Origin: Candidatus Eiseniibacteriota bacterium
Lineage (GTDB): Bacteria; Eisenbacteria; RBG-16-71-46; CAIMUX01
Direction of reading: 5' to 3'
Length of the DNA: 64,000 nucleotides
NCBI GenBank assembly: GCA_016712505.1
Contig: JADJQY010000001.1
Span: 558,001-622,000, forward strand
Shown: piece after piece, positions 9,746-17,634 of the stretch
Layout: every line of letters begins with the position of its first letter
Numbering within the stretch: the first letter of the stretch is position 1
The notes under the pieces: model-generated
What the model was told of the DNA's origin: nothing
Database searches by the model: none
What the model saw: the letters and a program-made list of their open reading frames with translations, nothing else
Made by a program: the position numbers and the translations under genes

Positions 9746-9784
9746 TGGGCCGTCCGTGCGATCGCGGGCGGCCCAACCCTTTTT
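9746..9784 (+). terminator. Intrinsic terminator
   Basis: Seven-base arms TGGGCCG (9746-9752) and CGGCCCA (9769-9775), with further pairing inside the loop, are followed closely by five T residues (9780-9784). This is a textbook intrinsic terminator for the upstream secreted-protein gene. Confidence 0.85.
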
Positions 9785-9855
9785 GCCCACCACCTGGTCG
9801 GGTCTGTCTGGGATGATGGGCGCCGGCAAGCGTGCCCCAGGAGGCAGGAGGATCG

Positions 9856-10923
9856 ATGAGCGGACTTCGCCTGAACCGTGTCGCCAAGACGTTTCCCGGG
9901 GGCCAGGTAGCGGTGGCCGGAGTCGACCTCGAAGTGGCGCCGCGCGAGCTCGTCGTGCTCCTGGGGCCGTCGGGGTGTGGGAAGAGCACGCTGCTGCGCA
10001 TGATCGCCGGGATCGAGACGCCGACCTCGGGCTCGATCTGGATCGGAGATCAAGATGTCACTGCGGAACCGCCGCAACGGCGGGATGTCGCGATGGTGTT
10101 TCAGAACTACGCCCTCTACCCACACATGACGGTGGCGGAGAACATCGCCTTCGGCCTCCGGATGCGTGGGCAGTCGGGTGAGACGGTGGCCGCGCGGGTG
10201 CGTGAAGTCGCCGCCAGCCTCGATCTGCAGGCGCTTCTCGAACGGCGGCCCGGCCAGCTTTCTGGCGGGCAGCGACAGAGGGTGGCGCTCGGCCGCGCCA
10301 TCGCCCGAAAGGCCAAGGTCTTCCTGCTCGACGAGCCGCTCTCCAATCTGGATGTGCAGTTGCGCGTCACGACCCGGATGGAGCTGGCCCGACTGCATCG
10401 GAAGGTCGAGGCCCCGATGGTCTACGTCACCCACGACCAGGAGGAAGCGATGACGCTCGGCACGCGTGTCGTGGTGATGCGCGCCGGGCATGTGTTGCAG
10501 GTCGGTACTCCAATGGAGATCTACACTCGCCCCGCCACGGCGTTCGTGGGCGGATTCGTCGGTTCCCCGCGCATGAATCTTCTCCCGGCGCGCGCGGAGG
10601 GGAAATCGCTCGCTTTCGAACGCACCCAGGTCATCCTGGCATCCGGAGTCTCCATTCCCGCGCGCGACGTGACGCTGGGTGTTCGCCCGGAGGACATCAC
10701 CCTGGTAGCGCCGGAGGAGTCCGAGCTGCGCGCCCAGATCGATCTGGTTGAACCGCTGGGCCGCGAGCAGCTGGTCCACGTCTTGCTGTCCGAGACACGC
10801 ACGGCGCTGCGCGTCCTGGCGCCCGGTACGGCCTCCATCGCGGTTGGTAGTGAACGCGGCCTTCGTCTCCGGCCCGAAGCGCTCCACCTGTTCGATCCCA
10901 CCACCGAGATCCGCCTGAACTGA
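9856..10923 (+). CDS. MalK/UgpC-type ABC transporter ATP-binding protein
   Basis: 355-residue ATPase of the carbohydrate-uptake (CUT1, MalK/UgpC/MsmK) type. ATG 9856 follows AGGAGG. Walker A is G-P-S-G-C-G-K-S-T, the Q-loop region is V-F-Q-N-Y-A-L-Y-P-H, the signature is L-S-G-G-Q-R-Q-R, Walker B is V-F-L-L-D-E-P-L-S-N-L-D, and the H-loop is V-T-H-D-Q-E-E-A. A C-terminal regulatory (TOBE-like) part follows from about residue 240. No permease or solute-binding gene is adjacent, so it probably serves transporters encoded elsewhere, as shared MalK/MsiK-type ATPases do. Confidence 0.9.
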   Translation: MSGLRLNRVAKTFPGGQVAVAGVDLEVAPRELVVLLGPSGCGKSTLLRMIAGIETPTSGSIWIGDQDVTAEPPQRRDVAMVFQNYALYPHMTVAENIAFGLRMRGQSGETVAARVREVAASLDLQALLERRPGQLSGGQRQRVALGRAIARKAKVFLLDEPLSNLDVQLRVTTRMELARLHRKVEAPMVYVTHDQEEAMTLGTRVVVMRAGHVLQVGTPMEIYTRPATAFVGGFVGSPRMNLLPARAEGKSLAFERTQVILASGVSIPARDVTLGVRPEDITLVAPEESELRAQIDLVEPLGREQLVHVLLSETRTALRVLAPGTASIAVGSERGLRLRPEALHLFDPTTEIRLN

Positions 10924-11104
10924 GCCCATTCACCCAGTTCGATGCGGGGTCCACGCACCCGGCGCGAATGCCCCTTACTGGTGACTGCCCGTCTTCCGCC
11001 GTTCGCCCCTACCGTTCTCCTCGAGCCTGACACACGCGCTGCTCTCTGCCGGGGTTGCCCAAATGGGCGAAATCAGGTGGCCGGTACGCCGGCCGGAGGA
11101 CTCC

Positions 11105-12991
11105 ATGTTGCGAAACTTCCGCGCGTCTCTGACGCCGATCGACTCCACTCGAATCGTGCGCCGCCAGCTCCCGGCGGTGTGCACGCTGGCCCTGCTCGGC
11201 CTCGCCTCGACACCAACCGGTCCGGCGGTGGCCGCCATGTCCTGGACCAAGGTGACCGATGCGTCCAACCCGATCGTGACCGATCAAGGGGCAGACAGTC
11301 AGAAGTACTACGGGGCGAGTTGGATCGACTACGACGGTGATGGCGATATCGACCTCTTCGTCGATCAGGACCTGCTCTATCGGAACGACGGAGCCGGCGT
11401 CTTTACCAAGATCCTGACCAGCGGCCTGGGAAGCCTCAAGACCACGACCCAGCCGTTCAGCATGGAAGGGCAGAGCTGGGCTGACGTGGACAACGACGGT
11501 GACCTCGATGCATTCCTGAGCGGTGAGGTCGGCTACCTGTACCGCAATGCCGCCGGGCTCTTTACCCCCGTGCAGTCCGGTGCGATCGGCACCGGCCTGG
11601 ACAATCGCGGTTGGGCCTGTACCTGGGCGGACTACGACAACGACGGTTTCGTCGATTTGATGATCACCCTCCCCGATGGCTTCATCCCCGGACCGACCTC
11701 CTCGAACCACCTGTTCCACAATGACGGGCCGCCCAACTGGACCTTCACCCGAGTGACCAGCGAGCCGATCACCTCGGAGATCGCACCATTCACCGTGGCG
11801 ACGTGGGCGGACTACGACGACGATGGTGATCAGGATCTCTTCATCGGCAGCGGCCCGGCGAACGGCACCGTGATCCCGGACTATCTGTACCGCAACCTGT
11901 TGACCGAGACCGGAACGGCGAACTTCGAACGGATCCTGGATGCGCCGATCGGCACTGACCTGCAAGATGGCCAGGTCTGGAACTGGATCGACTACGACAA
12001 CGACGGTGACCTCGATGCCTACCTGACCAACTACGCGGGGACGAGCGGTACCGGCATGGCGAATCGTCTCTATCGCCATGAGAGCGATGGCTCGTTCACC
12101 CCCATCACCGGGCAGCCGATCGTGCTCGACGCCGATCCTTCTCTCGCCTCCACCTGGGGCGACCTGGACAATGACGGCGATCTCGACTGCTTCGTGGCAA
12201 CCGATGGCAGCGTGCGAGACCGGATCTACGAGAACAACAACGATGGCACCTTCACCTCGATCTTCACTACGCCGCTCTCTGGAGTGGCTTTCGCCACCCG
12301 GAGTGCGACCTTGGGCGACTACGACGACGATGGGGATCTTGATCTCTTCGTCAACGCGCCCACCATCCGTCGCTCGCTCTACCGCAATGAGACGACCGGC
12401 AACCATTGGTTGAAGGCGACGTTGGTCGGGACGGTCAGCAACCGCGCAGCGATCGGGGCGCGGGTACGGATCAAAGCGACGATCTGGGGGCAGCCGGTCT
12501 GGCAGCGCCGCGACGTCAGTGCTCAAAACCAGTTCCAGGGACAGAACGATCTGCGCCAGCATTTCGGCCTCGGGGACGCCGCGGTGATCGATTCCTTGAT
12601 CGTCGATTGGCCGAGCGGACGGCAGAGCATTCTGACCGGAGTGGCCCGGGATCAACACATCACGTTGGCGGAGCCGACCAGCGCCTCTCTCGAGACCACC
12701 GAAGCGCGGCAGGTGGGGAGGCCGGTCCTGCTTGGGAGCTGGCCGGCGCCCTTCGCGGAGGGGACGCGGGTTCGGCTTCGCCTTCACTCGGACGCTCCCG
12801 CCGTGCTCGCGGTTCACGACGCGACCGGTCGGGAGCAGCGGCGGATCGTCCTGACGTCCGCCGCTGGCGATCAAGTGGTCACCTGGGACGGCCGTGACGC
12901 GCGAGGCGCCGAACTGCCGGGAGGTGTCTATTGGTTGCGGCTCGAGTCTGCAGGTAGGAGCGATCGCCTGCAGGTTGTGCGGATCCGGTAG
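11105..12991 (+). CDS. Secreted VCBS-repeat protein with ASPIC/UnbV domain and FlgD-like tail
   Basis: 628-residue exported protein. ATG 11105, after CGGAGGA, gives an N-terminal signal ending near V-A-A-M-S. At least seven calcium-loop repeats of the type D-Y-D-G-D-G-D-I-D-L-F run from about residue 70 to 430 (FG-GAP/VCBS beta-propeller). An ASPIC/UnbV-type domain follows (A-A-I-G-A-R-V-R-I ... Q-N-Q-F-Q-G-Q-N ... F-G-L-G ... W-P-S-G-R), then a FlgD-like tail ending V-V-R-I-R. These proteins bind calcium and act at the cell surface or outside; no enzyme activity is implied. It stands alone, bounded downstream by a strong hairpin. Confidence 0.85.
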   Translation: MLRNFRASLTPIDSTRIVRRQLPAVCTLALLGLASTPTGPAVAAMSWTKVTDASNPIVTDQGADSQKYYGASWIDYDGDGDIDLFVDQDLLYRNDGAGVFTKILTSGLGSLKTTTQPFSMEGQSWADVDNDGDLDAFLSGEVGYLYRNAAGLFTPVQSGAIGTGLDNRGWACTWADYDNDGFVDLMITLPDGFIPGPTSSNHLFHNDGPPNWTFTRVTSEPITSEIAPFTVATWADYDDDGDQDLFIGSGPANGTVIPDYLYRNLLTETGTANFERILDAPIGTDLQDGQVWNWIDYDNDGDLDAYLTNYAGTSGTGMANRLYRHESDGSFTPITGQPIVLDADPSLASTWGDLDNDGDLDCFVATDGSVRDRIYENNNDGTFTSIFTTPLSGVAFATRSATLGDYDDDGDLDLFVNAPTIRRSLYRNETTGNHWLKATLVGTVSNRAAIGARVRIKATIWGQPVWQRRDVSAQNQFQGQNDLRQHFGLGDAAVIDSLIVDWPSGRQSILTGVARDQHITLAEPTSASLETTEARQVGRPVLLGSWPAPFAEGTRVRLRLHSDAPAVLAVHDATGREQRRIVLTSAAGDQVVTWDGRDARGAELPGGVYWLRLESAGRSDRLQVVRIR

Positions 12992-13018
12992 CTCGGCCTG
13001 GGGGACAGGCTGAGCAGG

Positions 13019-13066
13019 GCGCCGCGCGCCGACTCCTCGAAGTGAGAGGATGCCGGCGCGCGGCGC
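13019..13066 (+). terminator. Long GC-rich hairpin, probable terminator
   Basis: A perfect 13-bp inverted repeat (GCGCCGCGCGCCG at 13019-13031 and its complement at 13054-13066) encloses a second 5-bp stem (TCCTC 13034, GAGGA 13046). There is no T-tract after it. It lies 27 bp past the stop of the VCBS protein and 185 bp before the BlaI-type promoter. Confidence 0.65.
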
Positions 13067-13250
13067 GCTTGCGTGTACGCCCCCGCTGTCGCCCTCCTGC
13101 TCGGGCAGCTTGGGTATCCCACCGACGAGATGGAGACGCGAGCGCACCCCCCGATTCTACGAGATCCTGGGATACGCCCGGGCAAAGTCGCAGGTGGTCT
13201 TCACCCGCCGGATCCCCTGAGAGTCGTCTTCGACCCGGAGAAGTTCTCGT

Positions 13251-13280
13251 TTGACGCGCCTGCTACAACTGTCGTAAGAT
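13251..13280 (+). promoter_or_regulatory. Promoter of the BlaI-M56 operon
   Basis: TTGACG (13251-13256) and TAAGAT (13275-13280) with an 18-bp spacer form a sigma-70-like promoter 42 bp before the BlaI-type start. The -10 element lies inside the palindrome listed next. Confidence 0.6.
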
Positions 13281-13295
13281 CTACTACGGTTGTAG
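13263..13295 (+). promoter_or_regulatory. Probable BlaI-type operator
   Basis: Imperfect palindrome: CTACAACTGTCGTA (13263-13276), a 5-bp spacer AGATC, then TACTACGGTTGTAG (13282-13295); 12 of 14 arm positions are complementary. It contains the TACA/TGTA half-sites typical of BlaI/MecI repressors. It overlaps the -10 box, so the adjacent repressor very likely controls its own operon. Confidence 0.75.
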
Positions 13296-13321
13296 TAAGA
13301 AGGAACGTCGGGAGGCGCGAA

Positions 13322-13687
13322 ATGCAGCTCAGCAGCACGGAATGGAAGATCATGCATGCCCTCTGGCAGCGGTCGCCGGCGACCGCCCGAGAGATCCTGG
13401 GGGCGGTGGATGAAGAAACCCATTGGGCCTACACGACGGTGCGAACTCTCCTGGCCCGCCTGGTCGAGAAGGGGGCGGTGGCGGAGCACAAACAGGCGAA
13501 CACCAGCATCTACGAGCCGATCCTCGCCCGGGAGGATGCCCGCAAGGACGCCGTGCAAAGCCTCCTGGACCGGGTTTTCGACGGTACCGCGGGCTCGTTG
13601 GTGCAGCATTTGATCCGGGAGCGGAAGCTCTCGAAGAAGGACCGCGCGGCCCTGGCCAGGATGCTCGAGGAAGACTCCGCGCGATGA
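13322..13687 (+). CDS. BlaI/MecI/CopY-family transcriptional repressor
   Basis: 121-residue winged-helix repressor. ATG 13322 follows GGGAGG. Family features are the N-terminal S-S-T-E-W-K-I-M-H-A-L-W, then the recognition helix region W-A-Y-T-T-V-R-T-L-L-A-R-L-V-E-K-G, and a short C-terminal dimerisation helix. In this family a membrane M56 metalloprotease partner relays a signal that ends in repressor cleavage and derepression. Here the M56 gene follows with a 4-bp ATGA overlap, and a palindromic operator sits on the promoter. No beta-lactamase is nearby, so the stimulus is unknown. Confidence 0.9.
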   Translation: MQLSSTEWKIMHALWQRSPATAREILGAVDEETHWAYTTVRTLLARLVEKGAVAEHKQANTSIYEPILAREDARKDAVQSLLDRVFDGTAGSLVQHLIRERKLSKKDRAALARMLEEDSAR

Positions 13688-14808
13688 CTCCGATCTGGTT
13701 CCCGATCGCGCTCTCGATGGCGAGCACGCTGCTCTGGCAGGCGACGCTGCTCTTCCTGCTCGCCTTTGCGGTCGACGCCTTGGCCGGCAGATGGCTCTGG
13801 CCCAGCGTTCGTCGGGCACTCTGGGGTCTGTTCCTGATCCGCCTGCTCGTTCCGGTCGTTCCGATCCCGATGGCCCTCACCCGGGGCCCACTCTACGATT
13901 CCGCCCTCGAGCCTGCGGTCGGTGGCGCCGTCATTCCCGACTGGGCGGTCTGGGTCGGTCTGACCTGGGTGCTTCTCGGCGCAGCGCGCGCCGGGGTCCA
14001 GGAGTTTGGTCGTAGGCGACTGGTCCGCCTGACGCTCCGCTCCCGCGAGCGGACGGATTCCCGGGTCGAGGCGGCCGCGATCTGGGCCGCCGCTCAACTC
14101 GGGCTCTCCCGTGCTCCACGGGTTGCGCTGGTTCCCGGGGCGGCGAGTCCGGCTCTCTTCGGCGAGACCGTGCTGCTCCCGAACGGGATCTTGCCGAAGA
14201 TGACGGACCTCGAGTTGCGACATGCTCTGCTCCACGAGTTTGCCCACTGGCGGCGCCGCGATGGACTCTGGCTCCGTCTCGCGGCGCTGCTGCAGAATCT
14301 CTATTGGTTCTTCCCGCCGGTGCACTGGGCGCGTCGTCGGATCGATGGGCTCACGGAACTCTGCTGCGATGCCACGGTCGCCGAGGTGCTCGGTGCGGAG
14401 GCCGGGCGCTACCGGCGGTCGCTGCTCGATTCCGCCTGGCGCTTCGGGGGGGCGACCCTGGCCACTCCGGCGCTGGCTGCCCTCGACGGAGGGATCGTCT
14501 CGCGATTGCGCCATCTCGAGGCGGGGTCCTGGCGTGGAATGAACCGACATCGCTGGGTAGTGCCGATGGTCTTGATCTTCGGCGCGATCTGGCTCCTTCC
14601 GGCCGGTCCGACCGCCGAATCTTGGAATGCGCGCCGCGTCCGACTCAGCTCGATTCACCAGGCACGGGAGAACTTGAAAGCGGCCGCGGCCGGAACCCAC
14701 GTCCCCTGCCTCACCTTGCGCTACTCGGCCGTTCTGCTCTCCTCGGAGCGGGCGCCGTTCGCGGCCCCGGAAGAAACGAAACCATTGCCGGAAAGGAACG
14801 AGAAATGA
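13684..14808 (+). CDS. M56-family (BlaR1-like) membrane metallopeptidase
   Basis: 374-residue membrane protein. Hydrophobic segments cover the N-terminus (three within the first ~115 residues), the zinc motif H-E-F-A-H is at residues 184-188, and a conserved E-L-C-C-D-A segment near residue 223 supplies the third ligand region. One more membrane segment (V-V-P-M-V-L-I-F-G-A-I-W-L-L) lies near residue 290. Unlike BlaR1 there is no penicillin-binding sensor domain; the C-terminus is short (~75 residues). It overlaps the repressor gene and the following DUF1579 gene, each by 4 bp, indicating translational coupling. It probably transmits a signal that inactivates the BlaI-type repressor. Confidence 0.87.
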   Translation: MTPIWFPIALSMASTLLWQATLLFLLAFAVDALAGRWLWPSVRRALWGLFLIRLLVPVVPIPMALTRGPLYDSALEPAVGGAVIPDWAVWVGLTWVLLGAARAGVQEFGRRRLVRLTLRSRERTDSRVEAAAIWAAAQLGLSRAPRVALVPGAASPALFGETVLLPNGILPKMTDLELRHALLHEFAHWRRRDGLWLRLAALLQNLYWFFPPVHWARRRIDGLTELCCDATVAEVLGAEAGRYRRSLLDSAWRFGGATLATPALAALDGGIVSRLRHLEAGSWRGMNRHRWVVPMVLIFGAIWLLPAGPTAESWNARRVRLSSIHQARENLKAAAAGTHVPCLTLRYSAVLLSSERAPFAAPEETKPLPERNEK

Positions 14809-15449
14809 CTCGCCCGCGCTCTGCCCGCAATCTGATCGCCGCCAGCTTGATCGCCCTCGCTGTCACCATCTCGGTGGAGCACTGCCGGGCGGAAGGCCAG
14901 GAGGATTTTTCCGCCCCGATCCCCACCGCCGAGGAGATGCAGCAGATGCAGCAGCGGTGGATGGAGACCTGCGTGCCCGGGAAGTGGCACCGCCGGCTCG
15001 AGTACTTCCTGGGAAAGTGGGACACGGTTACGCAGATGCGAATGGACGGCATGACCGGCGAGGGCGGGCGGTCCAAGGGACAGGCGGAGTTCCGCTGGCT
15101 GGTCGACGGCCGTTGGCTCTGGATGGAGGGAAAGGGGGAGATGATGGGGCAGAAGCTCTCCACCTACGGCATCACCGGGTATGACAACTTCCGCCACAAG
15201 TTCGTGAGCGTCTTCGTGGACGACATCTCGACCGCGATGAATTCCGCCGCGGGCCTTCTCGATCAAGAGGGGAACACCAAGATCGAGTATGGCACCATCG
15301 ACGAGCCGATGACGGGCGAGGTCGGAAAGCACGTGAAGTATGTCACTCGGATCACGGACGAGGATCACTTCGTGTTCGAGGTGCATGACCTGGGAATCGG
15401 TGAGACGAACACCCTGGTGTTCGACGTCTCCTACACCCGTCGCAAGTAG
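14805..15449 (+). CDS. DUF1579-family secreted protein
   Basis: 214-residue protein with a signal peptide (start overlaps the M56 stop; cleavage after E-H-C-R-A). The DUF1579 pattern is clear: an early helix rich in M and Q, then H-R-R-L-E-Y-F-L-G-K-W-D-T-V-T, then W-L-V-D-G-R-W-L-W-M-E, then T-Y-G-I-T-G-Y-D-N-F. The family is a lipocalin-like barrel of unknown function. Its place as last gene of the BlaI/M56 operon makes it the probable regulated output. A bidirectional hairpin follows. Confidence 0.82.
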   Translation: MTRPRSARNLIAASLIALAVTISVEHCRAEGQEDFSAPIPTAEEMQQMQQRWMETCVPGKWHRRLEYFLGKWDTVTQMRMDGMTGEGGRSKGQAEFRWLVDGRWLWMEGKGEMMGQKLSTYGITGYDNFRHKFVSVFVDDISTAMNSAAGLLDQEGNTKIEYGTIDEPMTGEVGKHVKYVTRITDEDHFVFEVHDLGIGETNTLVFDVSYTRRK

Positions 15450-15462
15450 AGCGAGCCGAACC

Positions 15463-15495
15463 TCACCGTCCGGGCTCCCGGGTTCCGGACGGTGA
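15463..15495. terminator. Bidirectional hairpin terminator
   Basis: Perfect 11-bp inverted repeat TCACCGTCCGG (15463-15473) / CCGGACGGTGA (15485-15495) with an 11-nt loop. It lies between the convergent DUF1579 gene and the minus-strand gene ending at 15522. No T-tract on either strand. Confidence 0.7.
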
Positions 15496-15521
15496 CGAGG
15501 CACCTCCCGCTCTGGCGGCAA

Positions 15522-17018
15522 TCAGAAGCGGAGACGACAGGCGACGCCGACCTCCGGGTGGTCGCTGTTCGGGACGCGCCGTATCCGAGGGTGGATGCTC
15601 AGCGCCAGATTGCCCTCGTCGGCCGGGCGCCCGATCGACCGCCCGGTGTCCGATGCGGGAACCGCATGGCGAACGAACGCGCCGTAGGCCAATGCGTACC
15701 CGATCGTCGCACCGACCGAGGCCCCAAAGATGTACCCCTCGTCCTCGTCGTCGCCGGAAGAGGAGGCGAGGTAGATCCCGCCCAGGGTCAAGGCGCCTCC
15801 GGCGATGGCGGAGAGATCCATGAGAATCGCCTGGTTGGCTCGGAAGTCAGGGGCGTCGCTCAACCGATCGCCGAGGTAGGCGCCCAGCACCGAGCCGGCG
15901 ATCGCTGCTCCGGCGATGCTCCGCTCGTTCTCCGTGCCCAGATTCCAGAGTCCGAGAGCCAGGCCCTGGGTGAGGATCGATGATGTGCGGAGCACCTCGC
16001 CGTCGCCCCAGGTCGGTCGCCGGATGTCGCCGGCCAGGGCCCCGGCGGCCATGCCGATGCCGGCCCCGACGAGCGGAAGGGCATACTCGAGGCTCCGATC
16101 AGGACTGCCGTCGCCCTCCCCGAGGCCAAAGGCGATGTTGGTTTCCACCGCCGCAATGGTACCCAGATCACCACCCGCCTCGATCAGATGGGCCTGCCCT
16201 GCATCCAGATCCGCGTAGCGCGCCCAGAGGTAGCCGCCGACTCCGGAGACCGCGCTCCCGATCACTCCGGCCGACGCGGCGTCTTCCCCCTCCGTCCCTG
16301 GGCCGTGCCACGTACGGTGAGTGAGCATGCCGTAGGCGATTCCCCGAGTGAGGCCGTAGGTCGAGAGATGGGCCATCCCGGGGGTGACCGGTTCGCGCAA
16401 GGTTGCGAGGTACGGAACAACGAATGAGGCGCCGGCCGCGAGCATCCCGACCGCGACCGCCGTCTTCCCGTCTGCCTCCGATCCGTAGGGCACGCCCCAG
16501 CTGTAGAAGCCCAATCCGGTGATGGTGGAGGCGGCGAGAAGCAAGGTGCGCGCCCCCCCGCTGGCCCGTTCAACCTGGTCGAGCGCCAGCCAGTCTCCGA
16601 CCGCCGCGCGCAACCCAGCCGCTTCGGCGGCGCTGAGCTGCACGCGCTCTTGCCGGAGCACGGCCCCGTCGCGCCATAGGATCTGGATCAACTCCACTCC
16701 CGTGGAGTCGGCCAGTAGGCGCGCTTCTTGAAAGTGGGGGTAAAGCCCAGGCCAGAGGCCGATCGCCGCGCGCTGCTCTGCGTTGAGCTTCAGCAGACGT
16801 CCACTGACGTCGAGCGGGACCACCGTCTCGGTTGCCTCGACCGGTAGCGCCACCGTGCCGAGGCAAGTCGCGACTCCCCAGAGGGTGACCGCGGCCCTGG
16901 CGAGGCTGCGGCCCGGGCCGGCTCGCCGGGCGGTCCGCCCTGAGGCGGTCGGCCCTGAAGCAGTCGACCCTGCGCCAGTCGATGCTGAAGCAGTCGGCCC
17001 CGGCGGATCAGGAGGCAT
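15522..17018 (-). CDS. Hypothetical envelope protein with glycine/alanine-rich segments
   Basis: Up to 498 residues, not recognised. The assigned ATG (17018) overlaps the stop of the upstream gene by 11 bp and gives an N-terminus of pentapeptide-like repeats (G-P-T-A-S type) coded by a 15-bp DNA repeat. A later start just before the hydrophobic segment V-T-L-W-G-V-A-T-C-L-G-T-V-A is also possible. After the signal come ~120 soluble residues, then about eight weakly hydrophobic Gly/Ala-rich segments, and a C-terminal arginine-rich strand ending in phenylalanine (C-R-L-R-F). The ending is compatible with an outer-membrane location, but this is only an inference. Confidence 0.6.
   Translation of the reverse strand: MPPDPPGPTASASTGAGSTASGPTASGRTARRAGPGRSLARAAVTLWGVATCLGTVALPVEATETVVPLDVSGRLLKLNAEQRAAIGLWPGLYPHFQEARLLADSTGVELIQILWRDGAVLRQERVQLSAAEAAGLRAAVGDWLALDQVERASGGARTLLLAASTITGLGFYSWGVPYGSEADGKTAVAVGMLAAGASFVVPYLATLREPVTPGMAHLSTYGLTRGIAYGMLTHRTWHGPGTEGEDAASAGVIGSAVSGVGGYLWARYADLDAGQAHLIEAGGDLGTIAAVETNIAFGLGEGDGSPDRSLEYALPLVGAGIGMAAGALAGDIRRPTWGDGEVLRTSSILTQGLALGLWNLGTENERSIAGAAIAGSVLGAYLGDRLSDAPDFRANQAILMDLSAIAGGALTLGGIYLASSSGDDEDEGYIFGASVGATIGYALAYGAFVRHAVPASDTGRSIGRPADEGNLALSIHPRIRRVPNSDHPEVGVACRLRF
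16939..16998 (-). repeat. 15-bp tandem repeat, four units
   Basis: Units CCTGAGGCGGTCGGC, CCTGAAGCAGTCGAC, CCTGCGCCAGTCGAT and GCTGAAGCAGTCGGC at 16939, 16954, 16969 and 16984. They encode five-residue repeats at the proposed N-terminus of the minus-strand hypothetical protein. The region may be non-coding if that gene starts later. Confidence 0.75.
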
Positions 17019-17574
17019 CGTAGGCCCGTTTCAGCCAGGAGATCAGTTCCGCGTCGACGTCGCTCTTCGTTTCGACCCGAACGCGGTGGGTGACCATTGC
17101 GTTGAAACTCCCCGATGCCTCCAACCTCGCAGTCACCGGCACCCCCTTGAGGTTGATCCCCACATCGACGCGGGCGGCGGTGGAGGGCTGGATCAGGCCG
17201 AACTGCTTGTTGCGCCGGAGGCTGACGTAGGTCTTCTTCGGTGAGATCTCGATGTCGCCGCCGAACTTCGTGATCTTCGCGATCAACGCATCGTAGATCG
17301 GACGCAGCCCGGCCCTGGCTCCGGCGTACTGGCTCTCGATCAACCCGTCCTTGTCCTCGACCAGCATCGCTGCCGACTCGAACACCGAGTGGGCGATCAG
17401 GTTTGCGTAGCCATGGCTGATTCCGTGTTCCGCCTTCAGGTACTTGAGCGCCTCGCCGTGCTTGGTGAACTTCTGAGCCCGCGCCAGCAGGGTCCACTGT
17501 TCCAGGGTCTTGCCGGTGTTGGTCTTCAGATTGGCGATCATCGTCTTCATCGCGTCGTCGGAACTCTTGGCCAT
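17008..17574 (-). CDS. DUF4287/DUF5655-domain protein
   Basis: 188-residue cytoplasmic protein. The chosen ATG (17574) has GGAGGAG seven bases upstream; a longer reading from 17595 lacks this. Residues ~10-60 match DUF4287 (M-I-A-N-L-K-T-N-T-G-K-T-L-E-Q-W, then K-Y-L-K-A-E-H-G-I-S-H-G-Y-A-N-L-I-A). Residues ~80-185 match DUF5655 (Y-D-A-L-I-A-K-I-T-K-F-G-G-D-I-E-I-S-P-K and F-N-A-M-V-T-H-R-V-R-V). The function of the family is unknown. The gene follows gcvP on the same strand with a 60-bp gap, so it may be cotranscribed. Confidence 0.85.
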   Translation of the reverse strand: MAKSSDDAMKTMIANLKTNTGKTLEQWTLLARAQKFTKHGEALKYLKAEHGISHGYANLIAHSVFESAAMLVEDKDGLIESQYAGARAGLRPIYDALIAKITKFGGDIEISPKKTYVSLRRNKQFGLIQPSTAARVDVGINLKGVPVTARLEASGSFNAMVTHRVRVETKSDVDAELISWLKRAYDAS

Positions 17575-17634
17575 GGTCCACTCCTCCGATCCCATCGTCC
17601 CCAGCGCGTTGCCCGGAGACGAAGATTCGCCCGA

